Source of the DNA: Bacillus proteolyticus
GTDB taxonomy: Bacteria; Bacillota; Bacilli; Bacillales; Bacillaceae_G
Assembly: GCF_001884065.1 (NCBI RefSeq)
Contig: NZ_MACH01000116.1
Coordinates: 1-64,000 of the forward strand
DNA length: 64,000 nucleotides
Reading direction: 5' to 3'
Part shown: positions 25,561-36,056 of the stretch, piece by piece
Layout: every line of letters starts with the position of its first letter
How positions within the stretch are numbered: the stretch's first letter is position 1
The notes under the pieces: generated by a model
The model's database searches: none
The model's input: the letters and a program-made list of their open reading frames with translations, nothing else
What the model was told of the DNA's origin: nothing
Translations under genes and position numbers: made by a program

Positions 25561-25595
25561 GATAACTATTATCATTGATAATGATTATCGTTATT
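25561..25595. promoter_or_regulatory. Fur box(es) of the siderophore operon
   Basis: TGATAATGATTATCG (25576-25590) matches the Fur inverted repeat TGATAAT-N-ATTATCA at all but the last base. An overlapping GATAACTATTATCATTGATA run extends it to the left, suggesting two Fur dimers. Iron repression is inferred. Confidence 0.85.
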
Positions 25596-25656
25596 AAGTA
25601 TATATTTAATATTTAATTATTTCAAGAATGATTTGAAAAATTTTAACAAACTGAAC

Positions 25657-25701
25657 AAAAAAAGAAGTATCTCCTTTTCTCAGGAAGATACTTCTTTTTT
25701 T
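25657..25701 (-). terminator. Terminator after exoA
   Basis: AAAAAAAGAAGTATCTCC pairs with GGAAGATACTTCTTTTTTT around an 8-base loop (one mismatch), reaching the exoA stop codon. Confidence 0.85.
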
Positions 25702-26458
25702 AGAAATCCATATGTAATTCAACCGGACAATGGTCGGATCCCATTATTTCACTATTAATTTTCGCATCGGTAATTTTATGTTTTAGCCTTTCAGAAATTA
25801 CAAAGTAGTCTAAGCGCCACCCGATATTTTTCGCTCTTGCTCCCATACGGTATGACCACCATGAATATGCGCCTTCTTGCTCAGGGTATAAAAAGCGATA
25901 TGTATCAACAAAGCCTTCCTCTAAAATATTTGTAAACTTCTCTCTTTCTTCATCCGAAAAACCAGGATTTTTCCGATTGCTTTTCGGATTTTTCAAATCG
26001 ATTTCTTTATGGGCAACATTTAGATCACCACAGAAAATAACTGGTTTCTTTTTATCTAATCGCTTTATATAGGCCCTGAAATCATCTTCCCATTTCATTC
26101 TGTAATCTAAACGTTCTAATCCCCGTTTTGAATTTGGTGTATATAGCGTTATCATGTGAAAATCTTCAAATTCTAATGTAATAACGCGTCCTTCTTGATC
26201 ATGTTCTTCAATCCCTAAACCGTATGTAACAGAAAGCGGTTCTTTTTTCGTGAAAATAGCCGTTCCTGAATAACCTTTTTTCACAGCATAATTCCAATAT
26301 GTATAATATCCCTCGGGATTTAAATCAATTTGTCCACTTTGTAATTTAATTTCTTGTAGACAAAATATATCTGCATTGGATTCCTCAAGATATTCTAAAA
26401 AACCACCCCTCGCGATAACTGCACGCAAACCATTTACATTCCATGAAATTAACTTCAC
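25700..26458 (-). CDS. exoA: Exodeoxyribonuclease III / AP endonuclease
   Basis: 252 residues. This enzyme cuts the DNA backbone at abasic sites in base excision repair. Family motifs: [28 protein letters not shown], the catalytic [16 protein letters not shown] and the C-terminal [12 protein letters not shown] start behind GAGGAGG. It neighbours the alkylation-repair operon, which includes a glycosylase that makes abasic sites, but it is transcribed separately. Confidence 0.95.
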   Translation of the reverse strand: MKLISWNVNGLRAVIARGGFLEYLEESNADIFCLQEIKLQSGQIDLNPEGYYTYWNYAVKKGYSGTAIFTKKEPLSVTYGLGIEEHDQEGRVITLEFEDFHMITLYTPNSKRGLERLDYRMKWEDDFRAYIKRLDKKKPVIFCGDLNVAHKEIDLKNPKSNRKNPGFSDEEREKFTNILEEGFVDTYRFLYPEQEGAYSWWSYRMGARAKNIGWRLDYFVISERLKHKITDAKINSEIMGSDHCPVELHMDF

Positions 26459-26612
26459 TTATAGTCCTCCTCTTGATGTTCACTTTCAAAGTTCATGCTA
26501 ACACAAAATAGATAACCTATCATAGTTTCATCTTTGTAATCTTGCTCTTACATTTATGAATACGTACATACGCACATGATTCAGGTTATACTAATTTCAG
26601 AGGTGATGATCT

Positions 26613-27185
26613 TTGCAAAATGAAGAGTTTACGCTAACAAGTGAGCATTGGCAAGCTATTATTCATAATGATTCTTCCTATGATAACAAATTCTTTTATG
26701 CTGTGAAATCAACCGGGATTTTTTGCCGGCCATCATGCAAATCAAGAATACCGAATAAAAACAACGTACGAATTTTTCTAAACGCAGAGCAGGCATTGCA
26801 TGAAAACTTTCGTCCGTGCAAACGTTGTAAACCAAATGGGATTGCTTTGCCTAATGAAGAGTGGGTAAAACAAATTAAAGACTATATTGAAAAGCATTAT
26901 GACGAAGAGTTAACTCTCGACACACTCGCAGAAATGTGCCACGGTAGCCCATTTCATTTACAACGCACTTTCAAAAGATTGATAGGGAAAAGTCCAATAG
27001 AATATTTACAGCAAATCAGGATTGTTAAAGCGGCAGAATACCTTTCACATACAAATCAATCTATCAAGGAAATTAGCACTGCTGTTGGGATAGAAAACCC
27101 AGAGTATTTCGCAACTTTATTTAAAAAGAAAACCGAATTTACTCCTACTGAATATCGAAAAAAGAACGGAACAAAAGAGGTATGA
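26613..27185 (+). CDS. adaA: AdaA: methylphosphotriester-DNA methyltransferase / activator
   Basis: 190 residues. The N-terminal Ada zinc domain (1-80) has Cys38, Cys42, Cys69 and Cys72 (FCRPSCKSR and PCKRCK), the same numbering as Escherichia coli Ada, with Cys38 the methyl acceptor. The C-terminal part (85-185) is an AraC-type double helix-turn-helix. Methylated AdaA switches on the ada operon. The start is TTG at 26613, eight bases after GAGGTG. It is first in adaA-adaB-alkA. Confidence 0.95.
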   Translation: MQNEEFTLTSEHWQAIIHNDSSYDNKFFYAVKSTGIFCRPSCKSRIPNKNNVRIFLNAEQALHENFRPCKRCKPNGIALPNEEWVKQIKDYIEKHYDEELTLDTLAEMCHGSPFHLQRTFKRLIGKSPIEYLQQIRIVKAAEYLSHTNQSIKEISTAVGIENPEYFATLFKKKTEFTPTEYRKKNGTKEV

Positions 27186-27189
27186 AATA

Positions 27190-27720
27190 ATGAAACCATA
27201 TGAAAGTAAAACTATATATTGGACATTGCTTATTCATAAACATTGGCGTATGCATATTGCAGCTACTTCAAATGGATTATGCTTTATCGGATCGCAAAAT
27301 GAAACTTTTGAAGAACTAAATACGTGGGCTAGCAAAAAACTGCCACAACATACATTCATCCAAAATCCAGATTATCTGCAAACATATACAAAAGAACTTA
27401 TCGAGTATTTGGAAACCAAACTAGAAACCTTTACAATTCCTATCGATGTTTACGGAACTGCATTTCAATTATCTGTTTGGAATATGGTACGTGAAATTCC
27501 TTATGGAAAGACATATTCTTATTCAGAAATCGCGGAAAGCATTCAAAAACCTACAGCTGTGCGTGCCGTTGCTACTGCTATTGCCGCCAATCCCCTTCTC
27601 ATTACAATTCCTTGCCATCGTGTTATAGGAAAAGATGGAAAACTGACTGGTTTTAGAGGAGGATTAGAAATGAAGAAAGAATTGCTTACATTAGAAACGT
27701 TACAGGTGGAACCTATATGA
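27190..27720 (+). CDS. adaB: AdaB/Ogt: O6-methylguanine-DNA methyltransferase
   Basis: 176 residues. The suicide enzyme takes the methyl group onto Cys142 of the ITIPCHRVIG motif; other hallmarks are FQLSVWNMVREIPYGKTYSYSEIA and GFRGGLEMKKELL. The ATG lies 4 bases after the adaA stop with an AAAGAGG site, and the stop overlaps alkA (ATGA). Confidence 0.96.
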   Translation: MKPYESKTIYWTLLIHKHWRMHIAATSNGLCFIGSQNETFEELNTWASKKLPQHTFIQNPDYLQTYTKELIEYLETKLETFTIPIDVYGTAFQLSVWNMVREIPYGKTYSYSEIAESIQKPTAVRAVATAIAANPLLITIPCHRVIGKDGKLTGFRGGLEMKKELLTLETLQVEPI

Positions 27721-28628
27721 CCGAACTTAGCTATGACTCATTAACTTTAACTGTTCCGAAAGAATTTAGTTTTCAAGAAAACTTGCGCTATCTATCACGT
27801 TCTAACAATGAATGTATGTTTCACATTGAAGATGACAAAATCTATAAAGTCATCCCTGTTCAAGATGTAAATCCTTTAATTGAAGTTAGCATGAATACTG
27901 ATGGCAATATTCAAGTACGTTTTTTAGGAGAATTATATATCTCTGAAAAATGGATATGCGATGCTGTAGCTAACTATGTAAAAGAGTGGTTTGATTTAAC
28001 TACTGATTTAGCTCCCTTTTATAAATTAGCTATACATGACCCACTCCTTCAAGGTCCTATTCAAGAGTATTATGGGCTTCGCACATTAGGTATTCCAGAT
28101 TTATTTGAAGCACTTTCCTGGGGAATTATCGGTCAACAAATTAACCTCACATATGCCTATACTCTAAAAAGAAGATTAGTCGAACAATTCGGAAATTATG
28201 TAGAATGGCACGATAGAAAACATTGGATATTCCCATCACCTGACACAATTGCAAATCTACATGTAGAAGATCTCAAAAAATTAAAAATGACAACTAGAAA
28301 ATGTGAATATTTAATCGGTATCGCGGAGCTTATTGCAGAAGGGAAACTATCAAAAGAATCTTTACTACAAACACAGGATATAAAGATTGCCGAAAAACAA
28401 TTAACTGCTATCTATGGTATAGGACCGTGGACTGCCAACTATGTTTTAATGCGCTGTTTACGATTTCCTTCAGCTTTTCCAATTGATGATGTTGGTTTGC
28501 ATAATGCAATTAAATTTATAACAGGTTCCGAAAGTAAACCGACTAAAAATGAAATAAAAGATTTTGCAGCAAATTGGATAAACTGGGAGTCTTACGCCAC
28601 TTTTTATTTGTGGCGAATACTATACTAA
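27717..28628 (+). CDS. alkA: DNA-3-methyladenine glycosylase II (AlkA)
   Basis: 303 residues. A helix-hairpin-helix glycosylase removes alkylated bases. Seen: the helix LSWGIIGQQINLTYAYTL, the hairpin IYGIGPWTANYVLMR and the catalytic Asp region FPIDDVGLHNA. The gene is translationally coupled to adaB. With exoA opposite it would complete the repair path. Confidence 0.93.
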   Translation: MTELSYDSLTLTVPKEFSFQENLRYLSRSNNECMFHIEDDKIYKVIPVQDVNPLIEVSMNTDGNIQVRFLGELYISEKWICDAVANYVKEWFDLTTDLAPFYKLAIHDPLLQGPIQEYYGLRTLGIPDLFEALSWGIIGQQINLTYAYTLKRRLVEQFGNYVEWHDRKHWIFPSPDTIANLHVEDLKKLKMTTRKCEYLIGIAELIAEGKLSKESLLQTQDIKIAEKQLTAIYGIGPWTANYVLMRCLRFPSAFPIDDVGLHNAIKFITGSESKPTKNEIKDFAANWINWESYATFYLWRILY

Positions 28629-28669
28629 ACAACCAAGTAGCACATCCGTACTACTTGGTTGTTTTTTTA
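28625..28669. terminator. Bidirectional terminator, alkA / pepT
   Basis: AAACAACCAAGTAG pairs with CTACTTGGTTGTTT around a 10-base loop with T and A runs, shared by the converging genes. Confidence 0.9.
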
Positions 28670-29899
28670 AGCTTGTTCTTCAAACCTTCTTGCGATTTCT
28701 ACAATAACTTGAACGGCTTTTTCCATAGTATCTACCGAAACATACTCAAATTTTCCGTGATAGTTTTCACCACCAGTGAAAATATTCGGCGTTGGTAATC
28801 CCATATACGATAATTGTGATCCATCTGTTCCACCACGAATTGGATGGATGTTCGGTTCGATATTTAAACTTTTCATCGCTTCATATGCAATATCAACAAT
28901 TTCTCGCACTGGTTCAATTTTTTCAAGCATGTTATAGTACTGATCATTCATCTCTAAAACAATCGCATCTTCACCGTACTTCTCTTTCATGTTTTTCACA
29001 ATATCTTTAATGTTATTTTTACGCGCTTCAAAATGATCACGATCAAAATCTCGAATAATATAGTAAGCTTTACTTTGCTCGACATCACCATTTAAAGAAA
29101 GCAAATGATAGAATCCTTCATAGCCTTCCGTATATTCTGGTGCATCTTCTACTGGTAAATGCCCATTAAACTCCATAGCAAGTTTAGTTGCGTTACGCAT
29201 TTTATTTTTCGCTGTTCCAGGATGTGTATTCGTTCCGTTAAATGTTAACTTAGCACCTGCAGCATTAAAACTTTCATACTCTAAACCACCTAATGGACCT
29301 CCATCCATCGTGTAAGCAAATGATGCACCAAACGCTTCTACATCAAAATGCGCTGGCCCACGACCAATTTCTTCATCCGGTGTAAATGCTACTCTTATTT
29401 TCCCGTGCTTAATTTGCGGATTATGTATTAAATAGTTCATTGCAACCATAATTTCTGTAAGACCAGCTTTATCATCTGCTCCTAGAAGTGTTGTACCATC
29501 AGTTGTAATAATGGTATGTCCTTTATATGATGGTAATTCCGGGAACTGCTCTGGTGTTAACACAACATTTAACTCTTCATTTAACGTAATTGCATTACCA
29601 TCAAAATTTTCATGAATTTGTGGTTTTACGTTTTTCCCTGTAAAATCTGTTGCTGTGTCTAAATGAGCTAAAAACCCTATTACAGGAACATCCTTATCTG
29701 TATTAGCAGGCAGTGTTGCCATTACGTAACCATTATCATCCATCGTCACTTCTGATAACCCGATCTCTTTTAACTCTGTCACTAATAACTTACCAAACTC
29801 AATTTGACCTGGTGTTGTAGGCACTGTATGACTTTCTTCATTTGATTGTGTATCAATCTTTACATATCTCGTAAATCTTTCAATAAGTTCTTGTTTCAA
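28667..29899 (-). CDS. pepT: Peptidase T (tripeptide aminopeptidase)
   Basis: 410 residues. This M20B zinc enzyme removes the N-terminal residue of tripeptides. Landmarks: [48 protein letters not shown], and [16 protein letters not shown]. Starts at TTG behind AAGGAG. Monocistronic. Confidence 0.96.
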   Translation of the reverse strand: MKQELIERFTRYVKIDTQSNEESHTVPTTPGQIEFGKLLVTELKEIGLSEVTMDDNGYVMATLPANTDKDVPVIGFLAHLDTATDFTGKNVKPQIHENFDGNAITLNEELNVVLTPEQFPELPSYKGHTIITTDGTTLLGADDKAGLTEIMVAMNYLIHNPQIKHGKIRVAFTPDEEIGRGPAHFDVEAFGASFAYTMDGGPLGGLEYESFNAAGAKLTFNGTNTHPGTAKNKMRNATKLAMEFNGHLPVEDAPEYTEGYEGFYHLLSLNGDVEQSKAYYIIRDFDRDHFEARKNNIKDIVKNMKEKYGEDAIVLEMNDQYYNMLEKIEPVREIVDIAYEAMKSLNIEPNIHPIRGGTDGSQLSYMGLPTPNIFTGGENYHGKFEYVSVDTMEKAVQVIVEIARRFEEQA

Positions 29900-30081
29900 A
29901 TTCGTTCACTCCTTTTATAGTTCTCTCTCTATTATAATCCTTAAAACGAAATATTTTAACTTTTTTGACTGTGAAAATATATATCCATTTACATTTTTAA
30001 TAAATTATAAAAAGACATAATATTTGTACATTGAAATTCAAACATGTAATATACATCATTATATATTGGGAGGTTTTAAAG

Positions 30082-30726
30082 ATGAGGCTAACTCTCTTTC
30101 GCTATTTTCTTTTTTTCCTAGGATTAATTTTCTTTGGACTTGGAAATGCTCTTGCAGTCAAAGTTAAATTCCTCGGTTTACACCCTTGGGAAGTTTTAAA
30201 TATGGCTCTCTACCAACGATTTGGGTGGACAATTGGTACGTGGAGTGTCATATGTGGATTATGTCTCGTTCTTATCTCTTTACTAGTAGATCGAAAATAT
30301 ATAAACGTGGGCACATTTTTAAATGCACTACTTATCGGTCCTATTATGGACTTTTTCTTACAATCAAAAATCCTTCCAAACGCTAGTGATTATTTATGGA
30401 TAAACTTACTCATTTTATTTTCTGGTATTGCAATTACAGGAATTGGGGGCGGCATGTACGTTGCGGCTGGTATTGGTGCTGGACCCCGCGATGGATTCAT
30501 GCTTACCATTTCTGACAAAACTGGGTTATCTATTAGCCGTGCTCGAATCATTGTAGAATGCTTTGTACTAGTCATTGGATACATGCTAGGAGGTCCTGTT
30601 TTTATCGTAACTTTTCTATACACTTTTATTCAAAGTCCAATATTCCAGCATTCATTTAAGGTATTTCAAAAACTCTTACATACTTTAAATAACAAAAACA
30701 AAGAACATATTAGTGAAAATATTTAA
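30082..30726 (+). CDS. YczE-type integral membrane protein
   Basis: 214 residues and about five to six membrane spans. Family features: LGNALAVKVKFLGLHPWEVLN near the N-terminus and GIGAGPRDGFMLTIS, then ISRARIIVECFVLVIGYMLGG. The B. subtilis YczE protein influences surfactin and other non-ribosomal peptide production, but no such genes are nearby. The ATG at 30082 has a GGGAGG site; an upstream in-frame start lacks one. Confidence 0.85.
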   Translation: MRLTLFRYFLFFLGLIFFGLGNALAVKVKFLGLHPWEVLNMALYQRFGWTIGTWSVICGLCLVLISLLVDRKYINVGTFLNALLIGPIMDFFLQSKILPNASDYLWINLLILFSGIAITGIGGGMYVAAGIGAGPRDGFMLTISDKTGLSISRARIIVECFVLVIGYMLGGPVFIVTFLYTFIQSPIFQHSFKVFQKLLHTLNNKNKEHISENI

Positions 30727-30743
30727 AACTCAACTTAATACAA

Positions 30744-30781
30744 AAGAGTGTGTTTTAAAGGTAATTTTTAAAACACACTCC
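30744..30781. terminator. Probable terminator between YczE-type and phosphatase genes
   Basis: GAGTGTGTTTTAAA pairs with TTAAAACACACTC around an 8-base loop. The T run is short on both sides. Confidence 0.6.
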
Positions 30782-30793
30782 ATATACCCCATT

Positions 30794-31369
30794 TCATTCT
30801 TCTTTCCATACTCTCTCTACATTCATTAATTGCTCTTCTTTAAATTCTAGCTTATATATATCCGGTTTGGATGTATTCATTAAAAATTCAAGTCCATATT
30901 GATTATCAAAATAGTTCATCATTAGTGTCATTACAAGCCCATGTGTACCAATTACAATTTTATGTCCTTGAAAATTCATTAATATTTCTTTTAACACTTT
31001 CACTACCCTTCTCTGACAATCCGCATATGACTCTCCATCCGTCAGTGCATATTTTGGATTAAAAAACATCTCCTTTACAAGTGGGTACACTTCCTTATCC
31101 GATATAATTTTATCTTCATTTGAAAACTTACACTCTTTAAGATTTTCATATACTAATATTTCTTTTTCATGTAGATTTGCTGACTCTTCTATCGTTAACA
31201 TAGCCCTCTTATACGGACTTGAAATGAAAGTATTAATTCCCTCTGTTTTTAATATCTCAGTTACTCTTTGAGCATCTAAAATTCCCTTCTCAGTTAATCC
31301 ACGTGTTCTTTCATTTCCTTCTAATTTTGGCGATTCACCATGCCTAACCATATAGATATATGTATTCAT
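30794..31369 (-). CDS. Histidine phosphatase family protein
   Basis: 191 residues. The catalytic RHGE is at residues 9-12, followed by LTEKGILDAQ and the second catalytic His in IGTHGLVMT. Relatives dephosphorylate small metabolites; the substrate is unknown. TAAGGAGG site before the ATG. Confidence 0.88.
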   Translation of the reverse strand: MNTYIYMVRHGESPKLEGNERTRGLTEKGILDAQRVTEILKTEGINTFISSPYKRAMLTIEESANLHEKEILVYENLKECKFSNEDKIISDKEVYPLVKEMFFNPKYALTDGESYADCQRRVVKVLKEILMNFQGHKIVIGTHGLVMTLMMNYFDNQYGLEFLMNTSKPDIYKLEFKEEQLMNVERVWKEE

Positions 31370-31460
31370 AATTCCTCCTTAAAAATATTTATAAGTTAAT
31401 TACTTTAATCTTTTCCGTATCAAAACTTGAATACAATCAAAATATTAATTTATTCTTTTT

Positions 31461-32276
31461 TTATGAACTTTGCTGAGCAGTTCGTCTAACCCACTCCGAA
31501 ACTAAACTCTCAAATAATTCAGGCTGTTCAATTTGCAAATTATGTCCCGCCATATCTAATACCGCTAATGTCGCTCTTGGATAATCTTCAATGATTCCTA
31601 CAATATCTTGATAACCTACCGATATATCTTGTCTTCCGGCCAATAAAAGAACTGGCTTCTCATATTTTCTACAATGAAAATTCATAGTAAGAGAGTAATT
31701 CTTTTGCAACCTTTCAATAAATTCATAATTAGCAACATCTAACCCTGGCTTAATTTCTTCTTTAAATCGCGTATATGTATATTCATTTGCTACCACCGCT
31801 AACTCACTAAATTCTTCTCTTTCGGTAGAAGTTAGCGTATTTAAAAACTCCTCATCTCGTACAAATACCTGTTTATCTGGTAATCGTCTTTCTTTTTGCT
31901 GTGCTACGACAACAGGACATACTAATAATAATCCATTCACTCTCTCAAACACCTTTGAAAGTATCCCTCTAGCTAAATATCCGCCGAAAGACTCTCCTAC
32001 CAGTAAAAAATCTTTCTTTTGAATGATTTCTTCAATAAATGTAGTTAACACTTCTAATATATGATCTGAACTATTTATCCAATCTGGAGCGTTCGACTTT
32101 CCCATACCAGGTAAATCAATATATATTCGTTGATAACCTTCATATTTCTGAAATACCGATTCCATACATTTCATCATTAACCTATGGTCAGGAGCACAGC
32201 CATGTATGATAAGTACTGGCTTTCCTTCTCCAATGATTTCATAATATAATTCTGCATCCCTAATCCGGCATATCAT
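31461..32276 (-). CDS. Alpha/beta hydrolase
   Basis: 271 residues. Oxyanion-hole region IIHGCAPDHR, nucleophile elbow LVGESFGGYLA, acidic residue in LLAGRQDISVG and catalytic His in MAGHNLQIEQPE. The fold is sure; the substrate is not. AGGGAGG site. Confidence 0.88.
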   Translation of the reverse strand: MICRIRDAELYYEIIGEGKPVLIIHGCAPDHRLMMKCMESVFQKYEGYQRIYIDLPGMGKSNAPDWINSSDHILEVLTTFIEEIIQKKDFLLVGESFGGYLARGILSKVFERVNGLLLVCPVVVAQQKERRLPDKQVFVRDEEFLNTLTSTEREEFSELAVVANEYTYTRFKEEIKPGLDVANYEFIERLQKNYSLTMNFHCRKYEKPVLLLAGRQDISVGYQDIVGIIEDYPRATLAVLDMAGHNLQIEQPELFESLVSEWVRRTAQQSS

Positions 32277-32402
32277 AAAAAAACCTCCCTATTTTTATAT
32301 TCACCTTTAAAAACAATCCTCTCAAACTCAAAAGAATACACGTTCTCATTTTATATCTTTTCAGAAGTTAATTTCAAATCTTAATTTTCAGATTACAAAA
32401 AC

Positions 32403-32448
32403 AAAAAATCTTCCCTATGAGTGTATCTCCTCCAAGGAAGCTTTTTTA
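32403..32448 (-). terminator. Probable terminator after the VOC gene
   Basis: On the minus strand AAAAGCTTCC pairs with GGAAGATTTT (one mismatch) across a long loop, followed by Ts. Confidence 0.5.
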
Positions 32449-32489
32449 TATTTTCTTATACTCTATCAAAATTCGAAACTTCTCTAGCC

Positions 32490-32879
32490 TCATTCTTCTA
32501 TTTGCATCAATACAATTCTCCAACCATCTGGGTCCTCTATAGTAATCCCCTTTTCTTTCCAATATGGATTTTCCGGTTCTACTTCATCGTATCCCATTGC
32601 ATGCAGCCTTTTACTCACTTTTTCTATTTCTTTATATTCTCTTATATAAAACACAAGTAAATTATCCTTTGTTGGGGCTGGACATGGGCTTCCATCTATA
32701 TGTCTTGTAAATTCTAAATGATATTCTTCATCCGGTAGACCAAACATGACTCCATCATAGCCATCATGATCATAAAACTCACCTATACGTTTTAAGCCTA
32801 ATCCTTCTTCATAAAACGCTATAACCTCTTCAAACTTATCCGTTGGACGTGCTATTCTAAACTTCACCCATTTCATCAT
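32490..32879 (-). CDS. VOC-superfamily protein (glyoxalase/bleomycin-resistance fold)
   Basis: 129 residues in two beta-alpha-beta-beta-beta modules: VKFRIARPTDKFEEVIAFYE with GVMFGLPDEEYHLEFTRH, and LLVFYIREYKEIEKVSKRL with GITIEDPDGWRIVLMQ. It resembles YycE-type proteins. Metal-binding His and Glu positions are only partly conserved, so enzymatic activity is uncertain. GGAGGG site before ATG ATG. Confidence 0.85.
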   Translation of the reverse strand: MMKWVKFRIARPTDKFEEVIAFYEEGLGLKRIGEFYDHDGYDGVMFGLPDEEYHLEFTRHIDGSPCPAPTKDNLLVFYIREYKEIEKVSKRLHAMGYDEVEPENPYWKEKGITIEDPDGWRIVLMQIEE

Positions 32880-33309
32880 GATTTTCCCTCCATCTTAAAA
32901 ATTAATTACTGTATTACATATTATTGTATATAATTAACACGTTTCTTTAATCCCTCATTAGTATGAGAATAGCTAAATACAAAGGTCTTAATTAATACTC
33001 TATAATAGCGAAAAACTCCCCTCATCTAGAGAGAAGTTCCCATCACTTTATATGCAATTTTACATCTCCTCTTGCAAATCACTAAAAAACCTTTAAAATC
33101 TAAAGGATGACTAAATATACAAATTCTATCTGCATTCCTTATAATCTAAAAATTATTGAACTCAATACTTTTTCAATTTTAAGAAATATTACATTCTTCA
33201 TTTTTTCTTATAGGCATGCTTTTTATAAAGAAATCTGATACAATCTTTTAGTAATATTATTATGTATAGATATTACGAATATAGTGCATACTTTAAGAAG
33301 GTGATTTTA
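32880..33309. other. Gene-free stretch upstream of the GGDEF-EAL gene
   Basis: 430 bases with no credible frame. An imperfect inverted repeat (AACTCCCCTC...GAGAGAAGTT) lies near 33015-33045, and a -10-like TACAAT occurs near 33240. No conserved riboswitch or RNA gene is recognised. Confidence 0.5.
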
Positions 33310-36030
33310 TTGAAATTAAATAAAAATTTACAACTATGTATATTAATTACAACACTAATATGCTATTCAATCTATTTTATGTTTTTCTTTCTGTTCCCTA
33401 CTCATTTTTCAAATTTCAATGTACGCTTCGCTTCACTCATCGTTGAAGCCATTACATTTGTATCACTAATATACTCTATATATTCTAAAAGAGTTAGTTC
33501 AAATCCTTTTTGGATATGTATTACAATTGCAATTGGTAGTTTTTTATTAGGAAAAATAGTATATACGTATCAAGAGAATTTTTTCGAATTTCCAATACAT
33601 CGTTTTACTGTTTCTGATGTATTTTACATGTTTTTTCTATTCTTCTGCCTTATCGCTTTCTGCTATAAAATCTTAAAAGAGTGCAATAAATGGGAAAAAG
33701 CGTTCTTTATTTGTGATATATGTATAGTACTTACTTCCATATTCACATTAGAATGGTATTTATTTAATCAGCCAAATTTAAATATATTTTCCCTTTCACT
33801 GGGAGATATTTTTCTTTCCTTTCTTTATCCAATTGCAGACCTATTATTTCTTCTACTAGGTGTTAGTCTCTTTTTCCGTCCAACTGTTTTTAATTCCAAA
33901 CGGAAAATTTATATTTTTATTTTTGTATTAATAAGCTCTGCAACTTTTAACTATATTTATTTTTACTTACATAACCATTTATCAACTGACACGATAACAT
34001 TATTACGTCTTTTATATAGAATACCTATATTACTTATCGCAATAGCTGGGGCTATTTCCGAAGATTATAATAGTCATAAAAATTATTTCATTGTAAACCA
34101 TATACTAGGAAAAAAAGTATTAGTTGTATTTCCATATCTTGCTGTTGCAATACTAATCGGGTTTACATTAAAAGAACAAACAGCACCTTCAACTCTCATT
34201 ACAGGAAATTGTATTACTTTTATTTTCGTACTCATTCGTCATTCTATTGTACGTACGCAAAACAATTCCCTAACAAAACGTCTACAAGCATTTAATGCTC
34301 AACTAGAAGAAAAAGTTACTTTAAGAACCTCTGATTTAGTCCAAAAATCAGAGGCTTTATCTCAAAAACAACAAAAATTGAAATCTTTATATGAGTATCA
34401 TCCTGATCCTATTTTTACGATTGATTTAAATGGAACATTCTTAAATGTAAATAAAGCAGGAAGCGTATTACTCGGAGCACCAACGAACGAGTTACTCGGT
34501 GAAACATGTTTTTCGATTATTTTAGATGAAGATAAACATAAACTAGCATCTGCATTAGAAAAAGTTAAACAACAAGAATCAGCATCCTTACAACTTAGTT
34601 CTCAATATAAAGATGGCTTTACTTATTTTTTATACGTTACCATCGTTCCTATTATGATAGATGGACAAATTTCAGGAAGCTATATTATGGTAAAGGATAT
34701 TACCGCACAAAAAAAACAACAAGAAGAAATAAAATATTTAGCATTCCATGATACGATAACGAAAATTGGGAATCGAGCTTATTTTCATAAAAAATTAAAG
34801 AAGGCTATAAAAAGAGCACAAGCAACCAATAGTGAATTTGCATTATTGTATTTAGATTTAGACCGATTCAAAGTTATTAATGATACACTTGGACACTCAA
34901 CAGGCGATTACATATTAGGAGAAGTAGCAAAACGTTTCCAATCATGTCTTCCATCACATACTCATCTGTCAAGAATCGGTGGCGATGAATTTACAATTTT
35001 AATCGAAAACTATACGGACCATGATTCCTTATTCAAGTTATGTAACCAATTATTTGAAAACATGAAAAAACCGTTTCTCATACATGAGCATAAATTAACT
35101 TTATCACTGAGTATCGGCATCGCTATTTATCCACATTCTGGAATCGATACCGCTACACTTCTGAAAAACGCTAATGTTGCAATGTATGATGCAAAGGCAA
35201 AAGAGCTTAACTCTGTCTCTATTTATGACGATGTAATCGCTAAAAAAATCGAAAGACGATTACGATTAGAAAAAGATTTACCAAACGCAATACAAAATGA
35301 AGAATTGTTCCTTTTGTATCAACCTCAAGTTGATAGTGAATCTAATAAAATTATAGGTGCAGAAGCTTTAATTAGGTGGAATCATCCTGAATTAGGTGTT
35401 ATTTCTCCATACGAGTTTATTCCAATTGCCGAAGAAACACTGCAAATTATTCCAATTGGACAATGGACATTACAGCAAGCCTGTCAGCAAATGAAGCACT
35501 GGCATGCATCTGGCTATCCTCATTTAAAAATAGGGGTAAATTTATCTGCTAAAGAATTTGAACAAGAAGACTTTGTAAAATCTATTTCTTCTACTTTAGC
35601 AAATACAGGCTTACAAGCAAGTTCCCTTGATCTAGAATTAACAGAACGAATTGCAATGATGGATGAGAGAGAAACATTGATAAAACTGCGTACACTAAAA
35701 AGTTTAGGGGTTCACATTTCAATCGACGACTTTGGTACAGGCTATTCTTCATTATCATATTTACCTTTATATCCAATCGATACGTTAAAAATTCCGAGAG
35801 AATTTATTACAATGTCTGAAACGTGTGAAGATGGAATGGAAATCATTAAAACGATCATCACATTAGCAAATACATTAGGAATGTCTGTCATTGCTGAAGG
35901 TGTAGAAACGAAAGAACACGTAAATTTCCTTCAAAAAAATAAATGTCAGTTTATTCAAGGTTATTATTTCAGTAAGCCTATTCATGCCGATTCATTTTCT
36001 ATTCTGCTGAAAAAGGGAATTCACACATAA
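33310..36030 (+). CDS. Ten-helix membrane PAS-GGDEF-EAL c-di-GMP protein
   Basis: 906 residues. About ten membrane helices (1-320) precede a short coiled coil (about 325-355), a PAS domain (about 357-475), GGDEF (about 485-650) and EAL (about 660-900). The cyclase motif is intact (RIGGDEF, 557-561), but the RxxD inhibitory site is absent (PSHT in its place). The EAL site keeps EALIRW (685-690), ELTER, DDFGTGYSSL, EGVET and QGYYF, although the usual LKID is LKIP. Both activities are possible, so the net effect on c-di-GMP is undecided. The TTG at 33310 follows AAGGTGAT, so the 16 upstream codons are excluded. Confidence 0.93.
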   Translation: MKLNKNLQLCILITTLICYSIYFMFFFLFPTHFSNFNVRFASLIVEAITFVSLIYSIYSKRVSSNPFWICITIAIGSFLLGKIVYTYQENFFEFPIHRFTVSDVFYMFFLFFCLIAFCYKILKECNKWEKAFFICDICIVLTSIFTLEWYLFNQPNLNIFSLSLGDIFLSFLYPIADLLFLLLGVSLFFRPTVFNSKRKIYIFIFVLISSATFNYIYFYLHNHLSTDTITLLRLLYRIPILLIAIAGAISEDYNSHKNYFIVNHILGKKVLVVFPYLAVAILIGFTLKEQTAPSTLITGNCITFIFVLIRHSIVRTQNNSLTKRLQAFNAQLEEKVTLRTSDLVQKSEALSQKQQKLKSLYEYHPDPIFTIDLNGTFLNVNKAGSVLLGAPTNELLGETCFSIILDEDKHKLASALEKVKQQESASLQLSSQYKDGFTYFLYVTIVPIMIDGQISGSYIMVKDITAQKKQQEEIKYLAFHDTITKIGNRAYFHKKLKKAIKRAQATNSEFALLYLDLDRFKVINDTLGHSTGDYILGEVAKRFQSCLPSHTHLSRIGGDEFTILIENYTDHDSLFKLCNQLFENMKKPFLIHEHKLTLSLSIGIAIYPHSGIDTATLLKNANVAMYDAKAKELNSVSIYDDVIAKKIERRLRLEKDLPNAIQNEELFLLYQPQVDSESNKIIGAEALIRWNHPELGVISPYEFIPIAEETLQIIPIGQWTLQQACQQMKHWHASGYPHLKIGVNLSAKEFEQEDFVKSISSTLANTGLQASSLDLELTERIAMMDERETLIKLRTLKSLGVHISIDDFGTGYSSLSYLPLYPIDTLKIPREFITMSETCEDGMEIIKTIITLANTLGMSVIAEGVETKEHVNFLQKNKCQFIQGYYFSKPIHADSFSILLKKGIHT

Positions 36031-36056
36031 TAACTTTACATTATAGTTTCTAATAC

